Assembly: GCA_007692495.1 (NCBI GenBank) | Contig: REBZ01000120.1 | Coordinates: 1-43,855, forward strand | Origin: Alkalicoccus sp. | GTDB taxonomy: Bacteria > Bacillota > Bacilli > Bacillales > Salisediminibacteriaceae | Length of the DNA stretch: 43,855 nucleotides | Reading direction: 5' to 3' | Part shown: positions 1 through 12,744 of the stretch, piece after piece | Numbering within the stretch: position 1 is the stretch's first letter | Layout: each line of letters starts with the position of its first letter | Notes under the pieces: generated by a model | What the model was told of the DNA's origin: nothing | Database searches by the model: none | Seen by the model: the letters and a program-made list of their open reading frames with translations, nothing else | Translations under genes and position numbers: made by a program

Positions 1-424
1 CTGTTCTTTCTTCTGTAAAACCGATGCCCGGGCAGAGACGCCTGCGGAAAAAGAAAGCGTGAAGATCCTCCCGGACAAAAGGACAGCCGCATGCTTTCTC
101 CGCGGCAGGTGTAAAGAGCCGCAGGCGACTTTCAAAAACAACACGGAGCTTTAACAGAGCCAAAAAAATAAGGTAAATAAAAAAGACACAGTATCTTTGA
201 CAGGTATTAAAATGATGGGATAAGCCGGGAGGGCTCCGCGATCTTTTGTCAGGATTATCCTTAATTAATGAAATTAAATTAGAAGCAGGAAGAATTAACG
301 GCAAGGTTGCAATTATTCGTAGTAAGTTAAAAAGATTCCGATAACGTTTGGAAGTACAGCCGTCTTCCTACCATTATCACCGTAAACCAAAAGGAGAAAG
401 TGGCTATCTACTGTGAAAAGTCAG
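1..424. other. Intergenic region, no supported gene
   Basis: No convincing gene is seen. Positions 31-131 hold a GC-rich hairpin repeat (described separately). A short open frame in 210-350 on the plus strand lacks a ribosome-binding site and a recognisable product. The region ends at the terminator of the transporter gene on the minus strand. Confidence 0.6.
31..131 (+). repeat. Family B GC-rich hairpin repeat, copy 1
   Basis: It begins GACGCCTGCGGAAAAAGAAAGC and contains TTCTCCGCGGCAGG. The arms GCCTGCGG (40-47) and CCGCAGGC (119-126) can pair. The same start and middle blocks occur in inverted orientation at 37646-37735, and related units lie at 37829-37915, 43766-43855 and about 14190-14290. 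Similar GC-rich hairpin units are common between genes in Bacillaceae; no mobility gene is linked. Confidence 0.6.
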
Positions 425-460
425 TAAAAAAGGTTCAGGACTATTCCAGTCCTGAACCTT
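425..460 (-). terminator. Terminator of the lysine-riboswitch transporter gene
   Basis: A perfect 12-bp inverted repeat (AGGTTCAGGACT / AGTCCTGAACCT) is followed on the minus strand by a run of six T. It lies about 85 bases past the stop codon of the transporter. Confidence 0.9.
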
Positions 461-543
461 TCCTATCCAGTATTCTTCAATGTGTCAGTTCTTTTATCAT
501 TCTGAAGTTTCTTTTTGGAGAAGTCCGCAGGTTTCTGTAGGAA

Positions 544-2118
544 CTATGCTTTTTCCGTTTTAATACGCGGTTCCCGTTTTGCTGCAAAATGCAGGAGCAG
601 TAAAATGGCGGCAAGGACAACGGCACCCGCTGCCAGACCAAGGATCGTGCTTCCGGTGAATCCGAGTACAAGAAACGAGGCTGTTGCCGTCAAGCCCACG
701 AGAAGCGCATAAGGAAGCTGTGTCAGTACGTGATCAATATGATGGCTTCCTGCTCCAGCCGAAGAAAGAATAGTCGTGTCTGAAATCGGAGAGCAGTGAT
801 CTCCGAATATAGCTCCTGCAAGAACAGCAGCGAGCACTGGAAGCATCATCGTAATATCTGTTGCCGCAGCAATATCCCCGGCAATCGGAAGCATAATCGC
901 GAACGTCCCCCACGATGTGCCGGTACTGAATGCCATAAATCCTGCCACAAGGAACAGCAGTGCCGGAAGCAGAGCAACCGGGATGAACGTATCAACCTGT
1001 GCTGCCAGATATTCACCTGTTCCAAGCGCATCGATAATTTCGATAATCGTCCAGGCGAAAATAAGAATGTAAATCGCCGGAAGCATCGATTTGATTCCCG
1101 ACCATAAGCCGAGGCTGATATGCTTGACACTTACTTTTCTAATAAAAGCAAGAAGGAGAGCTGAAGCAAAACTTACAAGCCCGCCGTAAAGAAGGGCAGC
1201 AGCGACATCTGTATTTTCAAATGTGGCAAGAACAGACAGCTCGCCTTCCGTCGCCTGAATCCCTGTAACTACCATAAAAAAGACGGTTCCGACGATCAAT
1301 ATAAGAATAGGTACAACCAGATCGGAAACCTTTCCCTGAGCCTGTGGCACAGCATCTTCGTTTTCTCCCGGTATTGGTCCTTTCGAGCGGTCTACAAGCT
1401 CATTCCACTCCACCGCCCGGAATTCGTGCGCCTTCATAGGACCGACATCGAGCTTCCAGTAGGCCACTGCAAACACAGCGATGATCGCAAATACAGCGTA
1501 AAAATTCATCGGAGCAATAAGCAGGAAGGCATGGAGCGCTTCGTACTGCATTACTCCATGTGTCGCAAGGATACCTCCGATAATCGTAATAATGTATGCT
1601 CCCCAGCTGGATACAGGAGAAATAACACACATCGGGGCAGCCGTAGAGTCCACAACGTAGGCAAGTTTCGCCCGGGAAATCCGGTGACGGTCCGTCAGCG
1701 GCCTGCTGACATTTCCGACTGTGAGACTGTTAAAGTAGTCATCGATAAAGATGATAACCCCGAGAAACGCTGCCGTAAACTGAGCCCCCACCCGGGTTTT
1801 CACACGGGCCATGGCCCATTCGCCGAAAGCCCGGCCGCCTCCGGTAATTGTAATCAGAGCAGCAATCATTCCAAGCAGGAAGAGAAAAAGAATAATATAA
1901 AATTCCCAGGTGTTGATTCCATCTTCTGTTACAAAAATATTCGTTACAATTGTCAAAATGTCCATGATCGCTGCGTTAACGAACATTTCTTCCGTCTGGT
2001 GCACCATCAGGGCCCCTGTAATAATACCGACACCGAGCGACAGCAGTACGCGCTTCGTAATAAGAACGAGTACGAGAGCCAGTACCGGCGGCAGCAGTGA
2101 TAAAATACCGTGTTCCAT
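544..2118 (-). CDS. NhaC-family transporter, probable lysine transporter (LysW-like)
   Basis: A 524-residue polytopic membrane protein of the Na+/H+ antiporter NhaC superfamily with about 12 hydrophobic segments. Family-like motifs are visible, such as GDHCSPISDTT in the C-terminal half and DYFNSLTVG in the N-terminal half. The frame is open to 2145, but the ATG at 2118 is chosen because AGGGGAAG sits just upstream. The leader carries a lysine riboswitch with an attenuator, so expression should fall when lysine is plentiful. NhaC-type proteins behind lysine riboswitches have been proposed in comparative genomics as lysine importers (LysW). Import of lysine, rather than sodium/proton exchange, is therefore inferred from regulation and not from any residue. 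It appears monocistronic, with its own terminator. Confidence 0.85.
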   Translation of the reverse strand: MEHGILSLLPPVLALVLVLITKRVLLSLGVGIITGALMVHQTEEMFVNAAIMDILTIVTNIFVTEDGINTWEFYIILFLFLLGMIAALITITGGGRAFGEWAMARVKTRVGAQFTAAFLGVIIFIDDYFNSLTVGNVSRPLTDRHRISRAKLAYVVDSTAAPMCVISPVSSWGAYIITIIGGILATHGVMQYEALHAFLLIAPMNFYAVFAIIAVFAVAYWKLDVGPMKAHEFRAVEWNELVDRSKGPIPGENEDAVPQAQGKVSDLVVPILILIVGTVFFMVVTGIQATEGELSVLATFENTDVAAALLYGGLVSFASALLLAFIRKVSVKHISLGLWSGIKSMLPAIYILIFAWTIIEIIDALGTGEYLAAQVDTFIPVALLPALLFLVAGFMAFSTGTSWGTFAIMLPIAGDIAAATDITMMLPVLAAVLAGAIFGDHCSPISDTTILSSAGAGSHHIDHVLTQLPYALLVGLTATASFLVLGFTGSTILGLAAGAVVLAAILLLLHFAAKREPRIKTEKA

Positions 2119-2148
2119 TATTCTTCCCCTTTCTATTTTTAACACAAA

Positions 2149-2174
2149 AAGGGCAGGGGAATTCCCCTGCCCTT
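2149..2174 (-). terminator. Attenuator terminator of the lysine riboswitch
   Basis: AAGGGCAGGGG and CCCCTGCCCTT form an 11-bp stem around AATT and are followed on the minus strand by TTT. It lies between the aptamer and the transporter start, where a transcription-attenuating lysine riboswitch would place it. Confidence 0.88.
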
Positions 2175-2177
2175 CCT

Positions 2178-2376
2178 AAAAGCAGTTTCCCTCCATGCTG
2201 TAAAGCAGCTCTCCGCAGTTATGCGACAGTTCTTTACCTGTTCGGTAAAGACCCAGCCTCTGAAAGCGGCATCGGCTTTCAGGACTTCGGCAGAAGCACC
2301 TTTAATATACTTTCCCAGCCGGTGCCCGGCTCCAGTATATGACTCATTGCTTCCGCTCCTCCACCTCATTCTGCAT
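2178..2376 (-). promoter_or_regulatory. Lysine riboswitch (L box)
   Basis: Read on the minus strand, the leader has the conserved blocks of the lysine aptamer in order: GAGGTGGAGGAGC near 2372, AGTATATTAAAGGTGC, GCCGAAGT, CTGGGT, AACTGTC, and TGCGGAGAGCTGC, closing near GGAGGGAAACTGC. The arms between blocks can pair, for example TCTTTACC with GGTAAAGA. A terminator follows at once. This is the classic lysine-OFF arrangement of Firmicutes and is strong evidence that the downstream transporter handles lysine. Confidence 0.92.
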
Positions 2377-2419
2377 GAGGTTTCCTTGCTTGATATTCAA
2401 TTCAGCCTGAAAAATCATA

Positions 2420-2923
2420 TCATACCTTTTTTGAAGAATCAACCTTCCGTTCCAGCGTCTGAAATACGTGGGGGATTTGATTTTTTTCATTCATTTCTCC
2501 CCGTCTTTCCTCAACAGTTTCCCACTCTCTTTCATTAAATTCAGGAAAGAATGTATCCCCTGCAAACTCCTCTTCGATCCGGGTCAGGTAAAGCCTGTCC
2601 GCTTCGGGAAGAAAAGCTTCGTAAAGGGTGGCTCCTCCCATAATGACAAGCTCCTGCTCTTCTTTTTCCAGCTGCAGTACTTCTTCTTTCGTATGAACAA
2701 CAGTTACTCCTTCGGGCTGGAAGTTTGTCCGTGAAGTCATTACTACATTTTTTCTTCCGGGAAGCGGCTTTCCGATCGATTCGTACGTTTTTCTTCCCAT
2801 CACGACGGTTTTTCCGTATGTCGTTTCCTTGAAAAAGCGGAGGTCTCCCGGCAGATGCCAGGGCATGCCTCCCTCGTTACCTATTACACGGTTTTCGGCC
2901 ATAGCAGCAATCATGGAGATCAT
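2420..2923 (-). CDS. dfrA: Dihydrofolate reductase
   Basis: A cytoplasmic enzyme of 167 residues, the normal bacterial size, that reduces dihydrofolate to tetrahydrofolate with NADPH. It shows the N-terminal [19 protein letters not shown] substrate loop (about 10-28), the NADPH-binding GRKTYESIG (about 43-51) with LPGRKNVV after it, and [10 protein letters not shown] (about 94-103). The ATG overlaps the thyA stop by four bases (ATGA) and has GGGAAGG inside the end of thyA, so the two are translationally coupled. The pairing is logical because thymidylate synthase makes the dihydrofolate that this enzyme recycles. Confidence 0.96.
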   Translation of the reverse strand: MISMIAAMAENRVIGNEGGMPWHLPGDLRFFKETTYGKTVVMGRKTYESIGKPLPGRKNVVMTSRTNFQPEGVTVVHTKEEVLQLEKEEQELVIMGGATLYEAFLPEADRLYLTRIEEEFAGDTFFPEFNEREWETVEERRGEMNEKNQIPHVFQTLERKVDSSKKV

Positions 2924-3714
2924 ACAGAAACCTTCCCTTTAATCGCAGGGTGATGTTCGTAGCCTGTCAGCTCAAAATCTTCAAAGCGGAAGTCTTCAAT
3001 CCGCTTAACATCCGGATTCAGCTTCATAACCGGAAGCGGATACGGCTCTCTCGTCAGCTGCAGTTTCACCTGCTCTATGTGATTGTTGTAAATATGCACG
3101 TCGCCGAATGTATGGATGAATTCCCCAGGCTCAAGTCCGCATTCCTGGGCAACCATCATCGTCAGAAGCGCATAAGAGCCGATGTTGAACGGCACGCCGA
3201 GAAAGACGTCAGCCGACCGCTGATAAAGCTGGCAGGAAAGTTTTCCGTCCGCTACGTAAAACTGGAAGAGGCAGTGACATGGTGCAAGCGCCATTTCTTC
3301 CAGTTCGCCGACGTTCCACGAATTAACGATCAGCCGCCGGGAATTTGGGTTTTCTTTAATTTCATCGATTACCTGCCGCAGCTGATCGATTGTTTCTCCG
3401 GAAGGCGTCGGCCAGCTTCTCCACTGCCTGCCGTATACCGGTCCGAGATCACCGTTTTCGTCTGCCCACTCATTCCAGATGCGGACACCGTTTTCCTGAA
3501 GGTACTGCACATTCGTATCTCCCTGGATAAACCAGAGCAGCTCATGAATCATCGCCTTTACAGCCATCTTTTTAGTTGTTACAAGCGGGAATCCTTTTTG
3601 AAGATCAAAGCGCATCTGCCAGCCGAACGTACTGACTGTACCGGTACCTGTCCGGTCCCCTTTTGCCGTTCCATTATCAAGAATATGTCTGCACAGGTCG
3701 TGGTAATTTTTCAT
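2920..3714 (-). CDS. thyA: Thymidylate synthase
   Basis: A 264-residue folate-dependent enzyme that methylates dUMP to dTMP. The catalytic cysteine lies in [12 protein letters not shown], with the dUMP-binding [14 protein letters not shown] block following and the N-terminal GDRTGTGT loop present. The frame is open to 3762, but the start at 3714 matches family length and is preceded by AAAGGAAG. Its stop is TGA, which overlaps the dfrA start; this shows that TGA is a normal stop codon in this genome. It lies 26 bases downstream of yunD and may be cotranscribed with it. Confidence 0.97.
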   Translation of the reverse strand: MKNYHDLCRHILDNGTAKGDRTGTGTVSTFGWQMRFDLQKGFPLVTTKKMAVKAMIHELLWFIQGDTNVQYLQENGVRIWNEWADENGDLGPVYGRQWRSWPTPSGETIDQLRQVIDEIKENPNSRRLIVNSWNVGELEEMALAPCHCLFQFYVADGKLSCQLYQRSADVFLGVPFNIGSYALLTMMVAQECGLEPGEFIHTFGDVHIYNNHIEQVKLQLTREPYPLPVMKLNPDVKRIEDFRFEDFELTGYEHHPAIKGKVSV

Positions 3715-3740
3715 ATGTCTACTTCCTTTCCATCCGTTTT

Positions 3741-5096
3741 TTAAGTTTTCCTCAGTTTCCAAGTCAGCACATCGCGGAGAAATTCCGGCATATAATATGA
3801 CGTCGACCTGAGATCTGTAATAAAAGGATACAGATGACTGAATGTATAAAGGTCCGGTACCGCTACACTGTAGTAGCTTTCTGCATCCATTTCTCTGCCG
3901 GCTTCTTTTATCTTTTCAAGCGTATCAGCTGTCCAGTCCTTTCCTGTAAAGACAGGAAAGCCGAGCACTTTTCCCCGGAAGCCGTATCCTTTAAGTGCAT
4001 AATGAATCATCGTATTATCACTCGACTGTCTCATCAGTCTGGCAATATCACTTCCGCTCATCGTCACTTTTGCGGGGTTGATCGGATGAGGACATATTTC
4101 ATGAATATGCTTTCTCGTTATACTGCCCTGAGGAAGGCCGTTCAGCAGCAGTCCCGCATTGACCATGGCAATATCAGCTCCGCACCATTCCCTCAGCCCT
4201 TCTGCAAGCAGCTGGTTCAGTGAAGAAGGCCCGTACCAGGAGACATCCATCTTGTAAGGTATATCGGTTATTTCTTCTTCCATATAGACGAGAGCCCGTT
4301 TTTCTATATCGTAAAGTTTCGCTTCTGTAGAAGCGTCTCTTCTCGAATTATCTACTTTGTGTGTCTGGATATACGCTATTTCTGCCACTTCCTCCATGTT
4401 GACCGTAACCTCCCCGACATGGGAGCCGGAACGGCCGCACTGATGAATCCACGTATGATCGACTTTTCTGCCGCCGCTCAGTACGTGATGCGTATGCGCT
4501 CCAAGCAGCAGATCAATCTGGGGAAACTTTTCTGCCGTCTGTTCATCGAGGCGGAGACCTAAATGAGAGAGCCCGATAATAAGATCTGCCTCTTTCTCCA
4601 TTTCGGGAAGAATGTCCCCAATAGCTTTTATTGGATCTGTTACATGCCACCCAAGCTCTTCATAGAAAGCATAAAAAGGAATAGTCACCCCAAAAACAGC
4701 AGCGGTTCTGCCTTCAGAAAGCTCGTACAGCTTCCAGGGGCGGCACCAGTCCGGACGTCCGCCGCTGTCATAAAAGAGATTCGCCAGCAGTACATCAAAT
4801 TCCGCGTTTTCATACAGACTGTCGAGCTCCTTCCTGGAAAGAGTTATCCCTTCGTTGTTGCCTATCGTGGCAGCCGTGTAGGCCGCATCATTCAAAAGTT
4901 CAATATTTCCTTTTCCGAGCAGCCCTTCCGTCAGCGGGTGAAACCTGTCGCAGTGGTCACCAATGTCAAAAAGCAGTACATCATGGCCGAGTTTTTCGGC
5001 CCGCTGCCTCTGATGGGTAATGAGCGAAGTAACCGCAGACCACTGGTCAAGCTCACTATGTAAATCGTTCGTATGCAGAATGGTCAGTGTAGTCAT
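3741..5096 (-). CDS. yunD: YunD-like 5'-nucleotidase / metallophosphoesterase family protein
   Basis: A 451-residue calcineurin-type metallophosphoesterase. The N-terminal metal-binding motifs are HTNDLHSEL (about 8-16), DIGDHCDR (about 44-51), GNNEG (about 78-82), GLSHLG and GAHTHH (about 198-203). A C-terminal 5'-nucleotidase domain follows, with NAGLL and a [10 protein letters not shown] region. There is no signal peptide, so unlike secreted UshA-type enzymes it should act in the cytoplasm. Size and position next to the yunE homologue match B. subtilis YunD. The substrate is not known from the sequence; nucleotides or nucleotide sugars are typical of the family. RBS GAGAGGAG precedes the ATG. 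Confidence 0.88.
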   Translation of the reverse strand: MTTLTILHTNDLHSELDQWSAVTSLITHQRQRAEKLGHDVLLFDIGDHCDRFHPLTEGLLGKGNIELLNDAAYTAATIGNNEGITLSRKELDSLYENAEFDVLLANLFYDSGGRPDWCRPWKLYELSEGRTAAVFGVTIPFYAFYEELGWHVTDPIKAIGDILPEMEKEADLIIGLSHLGLRLDEQTAEKFPQIDLLLGAHTHHVLSGGRKVDHTWIHQCGRSGSHVGEVTVNMEEVAEIAYIQTHKVDNSRRDASTEAKLYDIEKRALVYMEEEITDIPYKMDVSWYGPSSLNQLLAEGLREWCGADIAMVNAGLLLNGLPQGSITRKHIHEICPHPINPAKVTMSGSDIARLMRQSSDNTMIHYALKGYGFRGKVLGFPVFTGKDWTADTLEKIKEAGREMDAESYYSVAVPDLYTFSHLYPFITDLRSTSYYMPEFLRDVLTWKLRKT

Positions 5097-5112
5097 GATC
5101 TGCTTCTCCTCT

Positions 5113-5934
5113 CTATCCGGTCACCCCTTCAAAGATTAACCTGATACCTATAATAACAAGCACGATCCGTAAAGCAAAGATAAGCGTACCACTTTTCAGC
5201 CGCCGGTTAATCCATGCACCGATCTGTCCGCCGAACCAGGCTCCCGGAATCAGGGCCAGCGCGTACAGCCAATTCACGTTCCCGAGTACTATATGGGAAA
5301 TGGAACTTACCGCTGCTGAGAGAAACACGAGAAACATCGATGTTGCTACAGCAATATGCGGAGGAAAGGCAAACAGAATAACCATCGCAGGAACGATCAG
5401 GGAACCTCCCCCGATGCCGAAAAGGCCGGAAAACATGCCGGTAAAAAAAGAAATAACAATTCCAAGCCACGGTTCATATCCGTATTCCCGCAGTGTGCCG
5501 TCCGATTCCCGGAACGTCCGGCGGATACCATTTGGCCGGAGAGGAAGCGGCTTAATTTTCCCCCGGATCATGAGAAGAAATGAAACAAGAATCATAAACA
5601 GACCAAATGCAGCGAAGAATGCTCCCGTTTCGATCCCGTTATTCAGCCAGACTCCGAAAAGAGCTCCCGGCGCACTTCCGATGAAAAAGATCCACCCGCT
5701 CTGAAAATCGACCGTTTTCTGCTTCATGTAGGCGAGCGTCGAAGAGAGACCGGTAAATATCATTACAAGGAGCGATGTACCTACCGCTGTCTGGGGAGAA
5801 ATCCCTTCCAGAATTCCTGTATATCCACCCATGACGATTAAAGCCGGTACGATAACAATCCCGCCCCCAAGACCGAGCAGACTGCCTGTAACAGCCGCTG
5901 CCAGCCCTAAAAACATCAGTAAAATCCATTCCAT
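5113..5934 (-). CDS. yunE: TSUP-family membrane transporter (YunE-like)
   Basis: A 273-residue integral membrane protein of the TauE/SafE (TSUP) family, generally linked to export or uptake of sulfite, sulfonates or related organic anions. The two repeats of the family are visible, each with a glycine-rich turn: GSLLGLGGGIVIVPAL (about 17-32) and SGLFGIGGGSLIVPAM (about 168-183). About eight hydrophobic segments are seen. It ends 16 bases before yunD and is probably in one operon with it. Length and order match B. subtilis yunE. The actual substrate is unknown. Confidence 0.88.
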   Translation of the reverse strand: MEWILLMFLGLAAAVTGSLLGLGGGIVIVPALIVMGGYTGILEGISPQTAVGTSLLVMIFTGLSSTLAYMKQKTVDFQSGWIFFIGSAPGALFGVWLNNGIETGAFFAAFGLFMILVSFLLMIRGKIKPLPLRPNGIRRTFRESDGTLREYGYEPWLGIVISFFTGMFSGLFGIGGGSLIVPAMVILFAFPPHIAVATSMFLVFLSAAVSSISHIVLGNVNWLYALALIPGAWFGGQIGAWINRRLKSGTLIFALRIVLVIIGIRLIFEGVTG

Positions 5935-6196
5935 TCAGCATATGTCCTTTCTTTCAGGCTACTTTGAAAATAGCTTGTTTGTGAGATGGACATAACGCTG
6001 CTGCACTCTCAGCGGCGCTGCCCCCCCCCCCCGGGTGTCCCCGCCTTCGTTACACAGCGTTAGATATTTTCATGGTGCCGTTTTTAACGGCATGCCTCTC
6101 GTATGATCTAAAGTTTCTTTAAGGCTTTTTCCCGCTCGGAATGCCTTTCACGGTTTACTTTTTTTCCTGGCAGAACACTTTCTCTCTTAATTTATT
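5935..6196. other. Intergenic region with long cytosine tract
   Basis: This stretch between yunF and yunE has an uninterrupted run of 14 C starting near 6010 inside GC-rich inverted sequence (CAGCGGCGCTG before it). It also holds the motif GGCTACTTTGAAAATA at 5957 and a TTTTCATGGTGCC block near 6069. Both resemble the ends of the family A repeat found elsewhere, so it may be an internally deleted copy. No gene is seen. Confidence 0.4.
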
Positions 6197-7072
6197 CTAC
6201 GGCTGCTCTGTATCCCCAAAAAGATCGAGCTGTTTCGGGGCAAGCCCTTCATATTCAATACCAAGCATCCCGATAAACTGTTTTGCGTTGCCCGCCGCGT
6301 GTCTGCCTGAATTGTTATTGAAAACGACGGTAACATTATGATCTTCAGAAGCAAGCTTTTCCACTTCTGTTTTTATTTCCTGGAGCTCCTCCCGGGAATA
6401 ATCGTATAAATAGCGGATATCCCGCCATTCTTCTCCTTTGACAGGTTTCTGCCAGGCCGCTTTATTCCTTCCGTGAAGACGGACAAACGTGTGATCTTTG
6501 TGAGTACGTACAGGAACAAATGGAACAGAGCGTTCACCAATCTGAGGTTCATCGCAGACCGTATGAATCCAATCATCATCTTCCATATAGGTCAGCGTCC
6601 GCTCCCGCAGGTCCCCGCTGTACCAGGACTCATGACGGAACTCCAGCGCAGCCGGAAATTCACGCAGCTCCTCCCGCAGCCATTTTAAATACTGTACGTG
6701 CTTCTGCTGGCAGTCAAACCACGGTGGAAACTGACAGAGCACGAAGCTCAGCTTTCCTTCATCAAGCATCGGGCGGAATGTTTTGCGGTACGCCTCAAGC
6801 ATTTCTTCTTTGGAATCAAAAGGAATGTCTCCCCGCTGATGCCCGGTCATGCCCTGATAGGCTTTTACGACGAACTGAAATTTCGACGGCGTTTCTCTGA
6901 GCCACTTATTAATGGAGGAAGCCGGTGGAACAGCATAAAATGAAGCGTCCAGTTCCACGACCGGGAAATGACCTGCATACGTCTCCAGTTTTGAAGCCGT
7001 GGACCCGAGGCTTTCGTATAAAGAGGGATGATCCCCCCACCCCGTCACTCCAATTTTAATATTATTCTTCAT
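6197..7072 (-). CDS. yunF: DUF72 family protein (YunF-like)
   Basis: A 291-residue soluble protein of the DUF72 family, which adopts a TIM-barrel fold and has no established reaction. Recognisable blocks are IKIGVTGWGDHPSLY at the N terminus, the VELDASFYAVPP block (about 55-66), LSFVLCQFPPWF, ALEFRHESWY and the C-terminal VTVVFNNNSGRHAAGNAKQF. The start at 7072 has AGCAGGTG eight bases upstream. It lies in the same neighbourhood as yunD and yunE, as in B. subtilis, but 260 bases away from yunE, so cotranscription is uncertain. Confidence 0.88.
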   Translation of the reverse strand: MKNNIKIGVTGWGDHPSLYESLGSTASKLETYAGHFPVVELDASFYAVPPASSINKWLRETPSKFQFVVKAYQGMTGHQRGDIPFDSKEEMLEAYRKTFRPMLDEGKLSFVLCQFPPWFDCQQKHVQYLKWLREELREFPAALEFRHESWYSGDLRERTLTYMEDDDWIHTVCDEPQIGERSVPFVPVRTHKDHTFVRLHGRNKAAWQKPVKGEEWRDIRYLYDYSREELQEIKTEVEKLASEDHNVTVVFNNNSGRHAAGNAKQFIGMLGIEYEGLAPKQLDLFGDTEQP

Positions 7073-7252
7073 GATTTCAACACCTGCTTTCTGGTGATCT
7101 TATTAAGGTTCACGAGCTGCTGTACTTCCGCTCATATCTTTTTATTTCTATACCCTAAAAGCATACGGGACAATACTTTTTCAGAAGATGAAAGAGAAAT
7201 TCATAAGAAAATATTTCATTTATGTATGTGAGGCAGGAAGGAAGTCCCTCCA

Positions 7253-7284
7253 TAAGAAAGGCGGACCCGCATAGCGGATCCGCC
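7253..7284 (-). terminator. Terminator of the suf operon
   Basis: GGCGGATCCGC and GCGGGTCCGCC form a strong stem (one G-U pair) with a three-base loop, followed on the minus strand by CTTTCTT. It lies just past the sufB stop codon. Confidence 0.88.
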
Positions 7285-7299
7285 GTCTCTTTATATTTA

Positions 7300-8697
7300 T
7301 TAACCGATAGAACCTTCCATCTCGAACTTGATAAGACGGTTCATTTCTACAGCGTACTCCATTGGAAGCTCTTTCGTAAACGGCTCGATAAAGCCCATTA
7401 CGATCATTTCTGTTGCTTCCTGCTCGGATACACCGCGGCTCATCAGATAGAACAGCTGCTCTTCCGATACTTTGGAAACGGTCGCCTCGTGCTCGAGGGA
7501 AATGTTGTTGTTAAGAATTTCGTTGTAAGGAATTGTATCAGAAGTAGACTCGTTATCCATAATGAGCGTATCACACTCAATATTGGAACGGGACCGTTCT
7601 GATTTACGTCCGAAGTGGACAATTCCACGGTACGTTACTTTACCGCCATGCTTGGAAATCGACTTCGACACAATGGAAGAAGAGCAGTCCGGAGCAAGGT
7701 GGTGCATTTTTGCCCCTGCATCCTGGTGCTGGCCTTTACCTGCAATTGCGATGGAAAGAACGTTACCACGGGCACCGCGGCCTTTCATCACAACAGCCGG
7801 ATACTTCATCGTAAGTTTGGAGCCGATGTTACCGTCAACCCATTCCATTACGGCGTTTTCTTCTGCTACAGCACGCTTCGTAACAAGGTTGTACACGTTC
7901 GGAGCCCAGTTCTGGATCGTCGTGTAACGGCAGTAGGCATTCTTTTTAACGATGATTTCCACTACGGCGCTGTGCAGGGAGTTCGTCGTATACACCGGTG
8001 CAGTACAGCCTTCCACGTAGTGTACGGAGCTGTCTTCATCTGCAATGATGAGCGTACGCTCGAACTGACCCATGTTCTCGGAGTTAATTCGGAAATACGC
8101 CTGAAGAGGAGTATCCGTTTTAACACCTTTTGGAACGTAGATGAAAGATCCGCCGGACCATACAGCTGAGTTCAGTGCTGCGAACTTGTTATCGGACGGA
8201 GGGATTACTTTACCGAAATGCTCCCGGAAAATTTCCTCGTCTTCCTTCATGGCAGTATCGGTATCTTTAAAGATAATTCCCTGATCCGTCAGTTCCTGCT
8301 TCATGTTGTGATAGACAACTTCGGATTCGTACTGGGCAGATACACCGGCAAGGTACTTCTGCTCTGCTTCCGGAATACCAAGCTTATCGAAAGTGTTCTT
8401 AATTTCTTCCGGCACTTCATCCCATGAACGCTCGGACTGTTCGGACGGCTTCACATAATAAGTGATTTCGTCGAAGTCCAGGTCGGAAATATCCCCGCCC
8501 CATGTCGGCATCGGCATTTTATAAAACTGCTCGAGAGACTTCAGACGAAAATCGAGCATCCACTGCGGTTCTTCTTTCATACGGGAAATTTCACGAACAA
8601 TGTCTTCCGTCAACCCTTTTTTGGATCGGAAAATAGAAACATCTTTATCTGAAAACCCATATTGATATTCCTCGAGTTCTGGCATTTCTTTAGCCAT
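7300..8697 (-). CDS. sufB: Fe-S cluster assembly protein SufB
   Basis: A 465-residue scaffold component of the SufBCD complex, on which Fe-S clusters are built in the cytoplasm. The family signature runs through the C-terminal beta-helix, including [10 protein letters not shown] (about 228-237), [13 protein letters not shown], and [23 protein letters not shown] with conserved H and E. Size agrees with B. subtilis SufB. The ATG has a strong GGAGGG upstream. It is the last gene of the operon, about 120 bases after sufU, with a terminator immediately downstream. Confidence 0.98.
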   Translation of the reverse strand: MAKEMPELEEYQYGFSDKDVSIFRSKKGLTEDIVREISRMKEEPQWMLDFRLKSLEQFYKMPMPTWGGDISDLDFDEITYYVKPSEQSERSWDEVPEEIKNTFDKLGIPEAEQKYLAGVSAQYESEVVYHNMKQELTDQGIIFKDTDTAMKEDEEIFREHFGKVIPPSDNKFAALNSAVWSGGSFIYVPKGVKTDTPLQAYFRINSENMGQFERTLIIADEDSSVHYVEGCTAPVYTTNSLHSAVVEIIVKKNAYCRYTTIQNWAPNVYNLVTKRAVAEENAVMEWVDGNIGSKLTMKYPAVVMKGRGARGNVLSIAIAGKGQHQDAGAKMHHLAPDCSSSIVSKSISKHGGKVTYRGIVHFGRKSERSRSNIECDTLIMDNESTSDTIPYNEILNNNISLEHEATVSKVSEEQLFYLMSRGVSEQEATEMIVMGFIEPFTKELPMEYAVEMNRLIKFEMEGSIG

Positions 8698-8817
8698 ATG
8701 AAACCCTCCTTTAAAATCTGGTGAGGCACTGCCTCATATATCTTAACCTGACACGAATGACCATCAGCTTGTGGTTTCATTTTACATGATATGGGCCTGT
8801 ATTACAAAGGCCGGAAG

Positions 8818-11778
<2,961 letters not shown>

Positions 11779-11800
11779 GTGTACATCCTCCTTCTGCAGC

Positions 11801-12583
11801 TTATTCCTGCCCTACTCGCTCGTCTTCAATACCGAGTTCTTCTTTAATCCATTCGTAGCCCTGCTCTTCAAGCTTCTGTGCAAGTTCCGGTCCGCCGGAT
11901 TTTACGATGCGTCCCTGCATCATAACGTGTACATAGTCAGGCTGGATGTAGTTAAGAAGACGCTGATAGTGAGTGATAATCATGCATCCGAAATCGTCAC
12001 TGCGGAGCTCGTTGATTCCTTTGGCAACAACTTTCAGCGCATCGATATCCAGTCCGGAGTCAATTTCGTCCAGGATGGCGATCTTCGGCTCCAGCATAAG
12101 AAGCTGGAGAATTTCGTTACGCTTTTTCTCCCCGCCGGAGAACCCTTCGTTCAGGTAACGGTGCTGGAAGGACTGGTCAATTTCAAGCATTCCCATTTTA
12201 TCGTCAATTTTACGGATAAACTGCATGAGGGATACCTGGTCGTCTTCAGCACGGTCCGCATTCATTGCAGAACGAATAAAGTCTGCGTTAGTCACACCGG
12301 ACACTTCGCTCGGATACTGCATCGCAAGGAAAAGTCCGGCACGGGCACGCTCGTCGACTTCCATGTCAAAAAGGTCCTCACCGTTGAAAGTTGCTTCACC
12401 GCTTGTCACTTCATAGTTTGGGTGACCCATAAGAGCCGATGCCAGGGTGGATTTACCTGTTCCATTCGGCCCCATAATAGCGTGGATCTCGCCGCCCTTT
12501 ACATCTATTCCAAAACCTTTCAGAATCTCTTTTTCTTCAATGGATACATGAAGATCTTTTACACTTAAGCTTGGCTTGGTCAT
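11801..12583 (-). CDS. sufC: Fe-S cluster assembly ATPase SufC
   Basis: A 260-residue ABC-type ATPase that drives conformational change of SufBD during Fe-S assembly. Walker A is GPNGTGKSTLAS (about 38-49). The signature is FSGGEKKRNEI (about 148-158), and Walker B with its following residues is IAILDEIDSGLDIDAL. The start at 12583 is chosen over one five codons upstream because GGAGG lies eight bases before it. It is first in the operon; a TATAAACT-like -10 element lies upstream near 12610-12625. Confidence 0.97.
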   Translation of the reverse strand: MTKPSLSVKDLHVSIEEKEILKGFGIDVKGGEIHAIMGPNGTGKSTLASALMGHPNYEVTSGEATFNGEDLFDMEVDERARAGLFLAMQYPSEVSGVTNADFIRSAMNADRAEDDQVSLMQFIRKIDDKMGMLEIDQSFQHRYLNEGFSGGEKKRNEILQLLMLEPKIAILDEIDSGLDIDALKVVAKGINELRSDDFGCMIITHYQRLLNYIQPDYVHVMMQGRIVKSGGPELAQKLEEQGYEWIKEELGIEDERVGQE

Positions 12584-12744
12584 AACGTATACCTCCATCT
12601 TTTTTTGAAAGTTAGTTTATAATCATGTTAAGATAATAGGCATGAAAATAGGAAGCGCTGAGCTTCCTATCAGCCTTCTATCAAAACAGAAGAATCCTCA
12701 GTAGATTCCTAAATTATTTTCATTCTAATCTTATCTCATATGTA

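Noticed and set aside
200-350. Short open frame near the left edge
   Set aside because: It has no ribosome-binding site, no recognisable domain and no terminator of its own.
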